Source of the DNA: Plumapathes pennacea
Taxonomy: Eukaryota > Cnidaria > Anthozoa > Antipatharia > Myriopathidae
Assembly (NCBI GenBank): GCA_964036295.1
Contig: OZ038462.1
Coordinates: forward strand, 25,493,863-25,557,862
Direction of reading: 5' to 3'
DNA: 64,000 nt
Part shown: piece by piece, positions 35,943 through 45,305 of the stretch
Layout: every line of letters begins with the position of its first letter
Position numbering within the stretch: position 1 is the stretch's first letter
Notes under the pieces: generated by a model
Database searches by the model: none
Told to the model about the DNA's origin: nothing
The model's input: only the letters and a program-made list of their open reading frames with translations
Program-made: the position numbers and the translations under genes

Positions 35943-38900
35943 ATGCAGATATATCTGTTTGTCGTGGTTTGTGCCGCAAATCGTGAGTATTAATTTATAC
36001 TCAGTTGTGTTTGTAATAGTTCATGCAAACGAAAAGGAAATCAATTTTTCTTTCCCGTCCGCTCCAGCTGCCTCACAAGAGTACGGAATTTGTAGTTCGA
36101 TTTCTGAGCGGCGGCGACGAGAAAAGATTGTGTCGACTCGAAGCTAAGGTCGGTTTCTGTTTCCGAGAGAGAGGCTGGAGCGAGCAGCGTGTTAACTCTC
36201 CCTTTGTACACTTAAATCTCTTTGCGACAGCTCTCGTAGGCGACCAGCTCAAGTTTCGACCATCATATTGATACCCCATTTGAATAGTCGCTTAAACTCT
36301 GAAATTAAGAGCTCTCCAGAGATTCCGCTAGACTCGTCATCAGCCGGTACAGAGTATCGGTAGAAAATATTTTTCCGATCCGGTGAGGAGCCACCTTGAA
36401 ACCGGTACAACATAGGAGTAAAGCAAAATGATCGTTTCTTCTGCTGCAGCGGAACTGGACACAAGAGAATCTATCTCATCGATTTTCGACCGTTTCAGAG
36501 CATTTCTTCGGTAGGATGAGTAGAATATCCAGTGTGGACTCCCTTTGGACAGGAGAGCCGTCAAAAAATAAATGTCGTACTTCGTATTTTCCAGTACGGA
36601 ATACCGGCAGCCTCATTTATTCCGGTATAGCATGATTTTTACCGGTAAAATACGGCATACACCGGTCTAGTGGAATCTCTGCTCTCGCCATCGACCTGAT
36701 TCGTATTATTGACAACACTTCATCCGAGCAGCTTTATGCTAATTTAAAACTCATGGTCGCTTACGACAGCCATTCTCATGAGCGACTAGCTGCTCTAGTT
36801 ACGATCACTTGTCCGAATTCCCGATATGTTCGCGCTTACGAAAGCTTCGACTGTATTTGCACTGAGCAGTTGATGACAATGATAGTTTCTAGATAAGTAA
36901 CGAAGCGACTGTCAAGGGCAAGGGCTGATCAAACTCGTCACGCAATAAATTCAGTTTCACTAAAGAGCCTGTTTTGAAAATAGGGTCCAAATCACCACTC
37001 GAGATAGTCGTATTGGTGCATTCACACGTCGGAAAATAAGCCACTTTCAGAAAAATGCGCAGTTTGTGAATTGCAGAGGTTCTGCGGGCCCACTAACTAA
37101 TAAAACTTGTCGGACTGAGTGGAGACAGAGCCGATTTACTTAACAGACACGTCCCGCTCATGTGGGCAGTTAAACTGAGTGCTATTTGCTTTATAGATCG
37201 ACTATCAATCTGTTTGGTGCTTTCAACGCAGGGTTGTTTTCTCACAAAAGTTTGATTTGCTTTATGATACTGACTGTGTTGACAGGAAAGAACCGGAAAT
37301 TTTTTTTTCACATACATTGAACGCGTTTTTTCCGATTTTCATCTTGACTCATCATCATCAATTCAACACTTCAGTGCACATATTTTGTTGCGAGTCTGTC
37401 GAAACTGCTGCAATTTGAGGAGAAACTCGATGGTGCATAAAAGTGCTGTAACTCACTTCATGACTCCTGCCTTGTTTGTTTGTATCAGAACAAAACGTAG
37501 CTGGCCCAATCTTTTTGTCAGGAAAATATCTATCCCTAACTGAGAGATTCCGCTAGACCGGAATATGCCGGTATTTTACCAATAAAAATCAAGCTTTACC
37601 GAGAAAAAAATGAGGCTGCCGGTATTCCGTACCGGAAAATACGAAGTACAACATGTTTTTTTTTTTTCTGACGGCTCTCTGTCCAAAGGGAGCCGCCTAC
37701 ACTGGATAGTCTACTCATTCTACCGAAGAAATGCTCCGAAACGGTCGAAACTTCACATATATGTTGTATCGGTTCCAGGTGGCTCCGTACCGGAAAAATA
37801 TTTCCTATCGGTGTACTCTGTACCGGCTGAGTCTAGCGGAATCTCTGGAACTCTGTCATTGTTACTGTCACACGCACAGTTTCTCGTAACCAAGGAACCA
37901 GTTTCATATCAATCCTAGGAATTGATTACTCTTGTTGTTCGACTCGCCCTTATTCCTTCAGATAATCGCGCTGATTTCTGCCTTTTATTTTGTATATAAT
38001 TTTTTCGCTTGTGTTTCAGTGATTTTTCGAGCTGGAAACCTCTGCTCAGGTAAATGCTACACTGTTTAATTAATATTCATTTTGCCACTTGTGCAGCTGG
38101 TTATTAAAAACTCTGTTGTATCCGGTGTATAAAGGATACTGAACTTTCAGAGCTACTGTAACTTAGCGCAAGATGTTCATCCTTCGTCTGATTTCTTTAT
38201 ACTCAGCCAGCGAGCGCTACCTGTCTGCCTCAAGTTCATCGGATGGTGTGCTTAGCGCATGGGATAAACCGTGGAAATCATCCGAGAACTATGTCTGGAT
38301 AATCACAGCGCCACCTGGAGAGAGAGTGTTGCTGAACATCGACCGTTTGCACATTTTTTATTCTTTCTATGGTGCTTCTCACCTTATAGTTCGTGACGGC
38401 CAAGACACTTTTGGCCAACTCTTGCTCATTAAAAGGGAGCGTAATTTCACCTCTTCACTGCCGCCTGTCTACTCCAATGGCAGATACATGTACGTTGAAT
38501 TCTCCAAGTCTTGGGCCACTTTTAGTGGCATCTTGGCAACGTTTAGAGCCCTGTCAAGTTCGTCAGGTGAGAGCCGAAACTTTTATCAACTATCTGTTCT
38601 AACTTGTGGTACCACATGAAGTATGTAAGGACTAAATACATCAATTCATTATATAGACGCGAGTGTTTTACTGGAAAATATACCGTGCGTAAAATCCGTA
38701 CGAAACTACATCCGGGACCCGAGTGGCGTATTTTCCATATCCTCACTAGTGAGGATATCGTTGGCATCATTTCCCGCTTTTGCACGGTTGTTTGTGCAAT
38801 TTCTCGTAAACTAATATAATAAAAAGAAAATTACACGGCGGCTTGAAGATATGGATTTTATTTTCTCGTGGTAAAAACAATATTTTACTCACTCGCGAAA

Positions 38901-41900
38901 CGCTCGTTCGTAAAATATTGTTTTTACCACTCGAAAATAAAATTCATATCTTCGCGCCGCCGTGTAATATCCTCCATGTATGTATTTGTATGCATGCATG
39001 CATGCATGTATGTATTTACATGTGTGTATGTATATATATGCATGAATTTCATTTTATAAACTATCTATTTTAAGGGGCAGTGTCATGAGATGCGCATGCG
39101 CGCGCGTTTGGTTGAAAACATTCTCTTAATTCGCTAATCCAAGATGGCGTCCAAACGTACGCACACGCGCATCTCATGACACTGAACGTCTATTGTGCTA
39201 GAACAATACGTCCACCCGGAAGTTAATATAAAAGGGATAATACTTGTGGTACACCACCAGATTGTCCAAAGGTTCTGAAAGGAAACTACACTGGAGTGAT
39301 CTACAGCCCAGGCTTCCCGTTTAAATACCCGGACAACAAAATCTGCAGTTGGATAATAGGGAAATCTTACTCCACTTATCTGCTCCTGAGCTTTACTGTT
39401 TTCGACCTGGGCAGTGGTTGCAGTGACAAAGTGGTAGTCAGAAACGGCCGAAACTCGTGGGACTCCAAACTTGGGGAGTATTGTTCAGAAAACTCTCAAG
39501 CTCCATTTGTGGTTGCTCCGTCTGGAGCCTTTGCAAGAGTCGAGTTTACATCGTACTGGAGCGGTTCAGACAAAGGATTCTTGATGTTCTACAGGTTTCT
39601 GGACTCACCGTACATGCCCAGTCCCACTCCTTCCTGGTGGGCAACAACTCCCTATCCGTGGTACACAGGCGGTAAGTGTGAAATATTGGCGCAGAATAGA
39701 GTCAGCAGGACAAGAGTTAGCTGATAGAAAAACATGCTGTTAGAGAGACAGTCGCGTGTCAGAAGACTGTGAGGTCCAGAAACAATAGTCGGAAATCGAC
39801 TGATGAACGGGTACGTCGACACCGCGGAAATACGTTTTTTGAACGTGCGGTCACTGTGCTTTGAGTCAGCGGTTTTTGCACAAAATCGTGGATTCAGGTG
39901 CAGATTTTGTAGTTATATGTAACGCTCGTAAAACCTCAAGACTTAATCAAGAAACTTAATACTAGGACTCGATACTCAACTGTAAATTAGTTCAAGGCAT
40001 TTTCTATAACATAAGTTGTGCATAAGAAAAACGAGGCTTGCACATGATGTGAAATTTTAACTCGAATTATGAGCAGTTAGATAGCCATGGCGACGAACGC
40101 TGACCAGCGGAAGTGACGTCAAGAACGTATTTCCGCGGTGTCGGGTGCGTCCGTTATAAGTTAGAGCACCATGAAAGGCGAACAAAAGAAGTACGACTTA
40201 TGCATCAGAACAATGACTTACACGAGAGAGATGGTATGCGTACGTCGAACTTACGATGCGCAAGTTATACTTGCGCACATTTTTTGTTCGTACGCAAGTT
40301 TGGTGAATACTGCCCTTGTTTTTTAAGACACTAATGACCGACTTGACTCTTTTCGTCCTGCAGGATGGTGGACAACTGCGCGTGAGTATATCGAGGAATG
40401 TCTGACCACAAGCTGTGTTCTCTGATTACACCTTAGGCTCCGAGTGGCAATTCACTGGCCCTGAAACAAATAAATAAACCCATAGCGTCATTAAATACCT
40501 CCCAGATTATAAGATTCAAACACGTTTCTTTTTCCTGCAGAGCGGTGGACAACTCGACCTAATTGGGGTAAGCATATCGAGGAATGTCTGAGCACAAGCT
40601 GTGTTTTCTGACTACATCTTATTCCCTGAGTAGGACGTTACTGACCCTAAAACAATAGACAAACCCATAGCGTTATAAAGTACCTCGCAGACTATGATTC
40701 AAACACAATTCGACAATTCGGCACTATGGGGGTATTAAGTATCGAGGAATGTCTGACCACTAACTATGTTTTCTGACAACATTTTATTAAATATCTCGAA
40801 GTATTTTTAAGATTTCAAACATATAATGGGGGGGGGGGGGGGCGGTGGGGGGCTAGCAAATGATATCTTGCACAGCGCGCGGCAGAGACGCGCGCTGCAA
40901 GGGGTCCCCCCTCCCCAGTAAATGTAAGGTCTCTGATCATGGCATTTGGTGTATTTTGAGACCACTCTGGAGCAAAGCTTAATAACAAACATCCTGCTTA
41001 TTCCGTTGCAACAGTACACCCATAATCCCCGAGCGAAGCGAGGGTAATACTCACGACGCTAATGCAGCAAAATTGCCTTATTTGAAGACTCCAAGCGTGT
41101 CGCCATCTCGAAATTTAATGTTCGTGGGTTTGTGTGTGTGTCAGGTACGACCTTTTAGGCCAGGTGCCTAAGGCAATGACGTAATAATAACTATCGATTA
41201 GCGTCAAAGCGAGGTCAAAAAAGGTTTGAACGAAGCAACAATTGTACGTAACTGCGTTTACGAAAGTGAATTTGAAAACTGGAAAACTTGAAACAGAACG
41301 GTCTCGCGAAGCTCTCCTTCAAAAGAGAAGGGAACAGGCACGGGCAAGGCGAAATCGTGAAACGATCGAACAGCGCCAAATACGTCTAGAGAAAAGACGA
41401 CAAACATGTTATAACCGACAGCATCATGAACGGAAGCGTGCCGAAGAAACAGCTCCGCAAAGGGAACAGCGCTTGAAAGCAAATCGGGAGCTTCAGACGC
41501 CGTTTGTGTTAAACTCAGATACTTATTCAGAAAGGACAAGCAACAAAGGTTAGTCAGTGGAAATCGAACAATCACCGTGACAAGTATATTCTACCCGTAT
41601 CTTGTAACTCGATCACTTCAAGAATGTATTAGAATCTGTATATGCTGATCATTTTCCCTCGAAGTATTGTTTTAATACGCTTCTGTCGCCAGTTTCGGCT
41701 ATCGTATTTACTCAGAGCAATCGGAACTTGGAGTCTTGAATGATTTAGTCAGATGCCCTATTTTTTCTTTCAAGACTAAAACTGTAATAAATACTGTAAT
41801 TTGACATGCGGTGATTGCAGCGAGAATCGTTCACAAGCCCTCAGAAGTATGACTAGGTCTGAAGCCCTTGTATAATTTGAAGTAAACCGTTCAAGTTTTG

Positions 41901-43358
41901 CTTTGATTCTGGGAGAAATCATGTTGTTTTGAGCTGGTTCACATACAAAACAATTCGAGCTTGTTAAATATGCATGCCTGAGTCTTGTGCATGCAGTCCA
42001 GAGTAAAAACAAATCGCACAGGAAGCCTATTTAATTGTGCTGCCTATGAATTCAAAATTGGAAAATCAGTGTTCCTTTTTTCCCGTACTACGACGGCCGA
42101 CCAACTTCAAAATTTGAGTATTAAATTTTGAGAACGTGCTTGGCAGACTGTATGAATTAATTTGATGTGCCGACCGTGGGAAATACGTACTTCGTCACGC
42201 AATCGACTCTTTTTTCGACACAAAAGTATAACACACACCATTCTAGTTTTCTCCTTCATTTGCGTGTAGCACTTGACTTCGAAGAAAAGATTGAGTCAAC
42301 ATTTCGGTAAAACAAAGGCTACTCTTGTTGGGAGTACCAAAGTAAAAGTCCCATCAATGACAGAGCGATGGGTATCTGCGATTATCGTATTTCTAGTATA
42401 AAATTGAATGAAAAAAAGAGTAGAACACGTAATTACAGTATATTATGACGATTCTGTTGGTGCTTAGGTTCACCATATTTTCGAATGGAAAATAGATGAG
42501 AGTGTTCGAACACCGACGGAAGATACTTGTAAGATACTTGTCGTGTCCGGGAGCATGCTTTCCGCGAAGAGGTTGAAATCTAGTCTTCCTCAAATGTCAT
42601 TTCCTACATTTTACGGGCGGTGCTGTTGTGCAAACTACCTGGCTTTTTACAAAATGTTAAATCGCGCTCTGGGATTAGCATGTGCAATCTGTAGGCGAGG
42701 GTTTGGCGCCAGAAAACGTAAACGTTTCTTTTTTTTTTCTACAGAACAAGGGACGGCTGCTCCTCAGTTGGGTGAGTAACGGTTAGGAAACGTCCCACCA
42801 CATATGTACTGACTTTAAACGAAAAATTCAGCTGTATTTTGAGATATCCAAGATCTTTGGGACTTCAACCCACTTCTACTGTACCGATGTCGATCATATA
42901 AGAATGCATCGACCAATTCCAGTTGCATAGCATCTCAGAATTTCATCTCCTTTAAGTGAAGTCCTTTCTCAGTTAAAAAAAGGGCAAAATCTTAATGAAG
43001 CAGACGTTAATGTACCTTGCGTTTGATTTGCTTCCGTTTAGATTCCACGCGTCACACCCTGGCCATCGTGCTGCCCATTGTAATTGGTGTCGTCCTCCTG
43101 GTCCTCATCATTCTCATTTTTATTTATAAATGGCCCCAAAGAGCTACAAACAGAGCTCCCGTGGTCACAGCTCCTCCTCCGTCGGAAATTCCTCTCCAAG
43201 TCTGGCCACAGCAGGTTCCAGTGCCGTCCACCACTTTTCCCGCCCAACAGCGCGTCCTGTTTGTCCCCATCTCTACTGTCGGGACTTTGCCCGGTACGTC
43301 CACCGTTGGAGTAGTTCCAACAGCTCCGCTGACCAGCAGTTACACTCCTGAATCTTGA
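35943..43358 (+). CDS. CUB-CUB-transmembrane protein, copy 5 (divergent, shortened tail)
   Basis: Exons: 35943-35982, 38020-38049, 38207-38566, 39261-39671, 40364-40381, 40541-40567, 42745-42771, 43042-43358; 409 aa, phase 1 throughout. The signal peptide begins MQIYLFVVVCAAN. CUB1 has lost both C3 and C4 (YGASHLIVRDG; KRERN). CUB2 keeps four cysteines, but the calcium-site Glu is Gly (FDLGSG) and the third ligand is Tyr, so calcium binding there is doubtful. The stalk is short: WWTTA, RWTTRPNW and a third unit. The tail ends early at SSYTPES: a one-base insertion relative to copies 3 and 4 shifts the frame into a stop. The putative promoter block is deleted upstream. It could be a functional variant or an early pseudogene; the open frame through all exons favours a translated protein. 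Confidence 0.75.
36316..36681. mobile_element. TIR element, intron 1 of copy 5 (first)
   Basis: Left end 'ccagagattccgctagac', right end 'ggtctagtggaatctctg', with many short 'ccggta' palindromes inside. Inverted relative to the second copy at 37541. Confidence 0.7.
37541..37850. mobile_element. TIR element, intron 1 of copy 5 (second, inverted)
   Basis: Begins 'gagagattccgctagacc' and ends 'gagtctagcggaatctctg'. In copy 3 the equivalent site reads 'ctaaccctaactctgtcatt' uninterrupted; here the element is flanked by 'aact' on both sides, consistent with a short target-site duplication. Confidence 0.7.
38831..38968. repeat. foldback in intron 3 of copy 5
   Basis: 'ttacacggcggc' plus 'gtggtaaaaacaatatttta' is mirrored by 'taaaatattgtttttaccac' plus 'gccgccgtgtaa'. 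It is followed by a (TGCA/TGTA)-rich run at about 38977-39042. Confidence 0.75.
40364..40720 (+). other. contracted micro-exon array of copy 5
   Basis: Two usable micro-exons (18 nt at 40364-40381; 27 nt at 40541-40567). A third unit at about 40688-40730 is degenerate: after 'gattcaaacac' the CAG acceptor is gone, and the coding part reads only 'attcgacaattcggcactat'. Compared with copies 3 and 4 the array has lost units. Confidence 0.75.
40828..40851 (+). repeat. G-rich tract after the micro-exon array of copy 5
   Basis: G run interrupted by C and T, at the same relative place as in copies 3 and 4 (just before 'agcatatga'/'agcaaatga'). Confidence 0.85.
41242..41553 (+). pseudogene. fragment encoding an Arg/Glu-rich repeat protein (STPR-like), in intron of copy 5
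   Basis: An open frame without an ATG start translates to a highly charged protein with RREQARARRNRETIEQR, IRLEKRRQ and ERKRAEETAPQREQRL. Such (E/T)xEQRxxRLxxxR repeats resemble STPR-type regions, which also occur beside helicase/transposon proteins in animals. The corresponding intron of copies 3 and 4 lacks it, so it was probably brought in by a mobile element. It is open on the strand of the host gene but shows no splice sites that suit it. Function unknown. Confidence 0.35.
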
Positions 43359-43550
43359 TGAGCTGCAGGTGGACGTTCCAGCGCCGTCCACCGGTTTTCC
43401 TGCACAGCAGCATGTTCTGTTTGTCCCCACTTCTACTGTCGGGACTTCGCCCGGTGCGTCCACCGTTTGAGTTCCAACAGCTCCGCTGACCAGCAGTACA
43501 CTCTTGAATCCTGATGGAGTTTGCAGGGCCGTCGTCATCTGCGCGTGCGG
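43216..43550 (+). repeat. duplicated tail-coding segment in copy 5
   Basis: The stretch 'gttccagtgccgtccacc...ctccgctgaccagcagt' (about 43214-43340) recurs at about 43375-43500 with small changes. The second copy lies after the stop codon and has its own in-frame stop ('accgtttgag'), so it is untranslated now. Confidence 0.75.
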
Positions 43551-43640
43551 AAATGACTCAGCCTCCCCCAGTCCACCGAGCAACACACTGTTCCAGATAG
43601 TGATACTGTTTGGCCCTCCCAGTCACGTATGCTGTTTCAC

Positions 43641-43646
43641 AATAAA
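43641..43646 (+). terminator. poly(A) signal of CUB copy 5
   Basis: AATAAA in 'gtttcacaataaatatt', 283 nt after the early stop codon. Confidence 0.5.
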
Positions 43647-44174
43647 TATTTTGATATGTAACATACCCAAATGATTTACAGTTATTACGTCATGCGAAAG
43701 GTGAATGACATTCTGGCAAAACCCCGGTCCCAGTCTTTGCTCGTGCAGTTTGTTCTTTGTTTCGCAGGATTGTGGGAACAAACTGGGCACGGATCATGTG
43801 ACTGATTGCAGCCGTGATCGGCTTCACACTATTGACTCTGCTTTGTTGTCAAATCTAAGATATGGGTAATACCAACAGCTTTGATCTTCAGCTCCTTTAC
43901 TTACACTTTCCAGTTTCGGAACGTGGGACTGGTATTACTGTTGGCAAATGTACAGCACATACACATACACATGTACACACAGTGTAGTACTGTATCTAGT
44001 GTCCCGGATTAGTAGACTACATGTAGTCGGCTGGAAGATAGACACTTTAATAAAGTTGTTGTTATTATTACACTCATACAGTCAGGATACCATGTTGCAG
44101 GTGGATTATTCAATGGCAAAACTGCACACAAATGTGAAATCTTACACAAGGCTGGCAGCCCGGCTTGCTTTTAG

Positions 44175-44488
44175 CACAGGCGGCCCAAGCTGATTGACTG
44201 TGTGACGTCACGGTCGGGTTTTATAAGCAAATGTATGGGAGATTTTAGTCGATCGATAACTCGAAAATTATTGCGAGAATAAAGCTTAGACTTGCTAACC
44301 TTGTTGTTGTGGTGGTTTTCTTGCTGCTGTAGCGATTTAAGCGTGTTTCGCTGAATTTTTCCTGTTAGCAAGTCTAAGCTTTATTCTCGCAATATTTTTC
44401 GAGTTATCGATCGACTAAAATCTCCCATACATTTTCTTATAAAACCCGACCGTGACGTCACACAGTCAATCAGCTTGGGCCGCCTGTG
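44175..44488. mobile_element. 314-bp 'CACAGGCGG' foldback element
   Basis: Terminal inverted repeats of over 120 bp: CACAGGCGGCCCAAGCTGAT at the left and ATCAGCTTGGGCCGCCTGTG at the right. Flanked by 'cttttag' on both sides, a 7-8 bp target-site duplication, which fits a hAT-like non-autonomous element. It shares its terminus with 11516-11957 and 34903-35410. Confidence 0.8.
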
Positions 44489-44654
44489 CTTTTAGTGATG
44501 TCATGCAGCTGTTTTGTCAAGATGTTGAGGTTGCTGATTGTTGAGGTTACTTTGAGTGACTGTACAAACGGGGAACTCTACGTATGACATAGCAAGATTA
44601 AAACAAAACAATGAGTAGCAGCTACAAGTGTAGTTGCAGTACAAGTGTACAACT

Positions 44655-44912
44655 ACTAGTGTAGTTGAAGCCGTAAACTTCCAGTCTTTTAAAGACAACT
44701 TAAAACATCACTTAGGCGTTTAGAAATATTTTTTAGATAATACTTTCTACTTTAACTGTTTATTGAAATCACGTTTTAGTTCCTTTATTGTTAATTTCTG
44801 GAGTTTCTATATAGGGCCAACCTCAAAACTCCTTTTCGGGGTGCTATTTTATCTATATTGTTGATTTGTAATTTTAGCTGTGTCCTGAATAAACACGTAT
44901 GGTTATGGTTAT
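44655..44912 (+). mobile_element. 3' end of a LINE-like retrotransposon (candidate)
   Basis: A short frame ending FQSFKDNLKHHLGV-stop resembles the C terminus of non-LTR reverse-transcriptase proteins. It is followed by about 200 bp of AT-rich UTR, an AATAAA ('gaataaaca') and a short 'ggttatggttatgg' tail, as many LINEs end in simple repeats. Only the last few dozen codons remain. Confidence 0.4.
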
Positions 44913-45017
44913 GGCAGCTACATAAATAACGATAGCGTGCCGATTATATAGAAACCAATGTAGTTTCCCCTTAAACTTAGCTTTCAGACCTCTTCACGCA
45001 CTCGTCATAATGACTAA

Positions 45018-45236
45018 AGCTGATGTTACACTGGTCGATTTGCAACGACGATTTGCAACGCCGATTTGCTCCAAATTCGCGCAACGGTGTTGCAAATTTA
45101 TGAATCGCTTTCAAAAACTTGCAACGCGTTGCAGCCCTGCAAACATCGCGAAAAATCGTTCGCAATGGGGTGTTACACCTGAACAATCTTTAGCGCAAGA
45201 TCGTATCGTTGCAAATCGACCAGTGTAACACCACCT
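45018..45236. mobile_element. 219-bp MITE with TAA target-site duplication
   Basis: Flanked by TAA at 45015-45017 and 45237-45239. Terminal repeats 'ttacactggtcgatttgcaa' / 'ttgcaaatcgaccagtgtaa'. Homologous in reverse to 63455-63660. Fits PIF/Harbinger-type non-autonomous elements. Confidence 0.8.
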
Positions 45237-45268
45237 TAATACGTTTAATGGTAAATTCGTTTGAATGT

Positions 45269-45274
45269 TTTATT
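45269..45274 (-). terminator. poly(A) signal of the receptor kinase gene
   Basis: TTTATT on the plus strand (AATAAA on the minus), 32 nt beyond the stop codon at 45306. Confidence 0.65.
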
Positions 45275-45305
45275 ATGTAGTACTGTACAGCTTCAACATC
45301 GATTA

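Larger units (their letters stand above)
43359..45305. other. spacer between the CUB array and the kinase gene
   Basis: Contains the 3' UTR of copy 5 with AATAAA at 43641, a near-perfect 314-bp foldback element (44175-44488), the 3' end of a LINE-like element (44655-44912) and a TAA-flanked MITE (45018-45236). No gene seen. The two neighbouring genes converge here. Confidence 0.7.

Noticed and set aside
43038..43586. 182-aa minus-strand frame antisense to the copy 5 tail (similar frames antisense to copies 3 and 4)
   Set aside because: Mirror of the Pro/Thr-rich coding exon; low-complexity composition keeps the opposite strand open.
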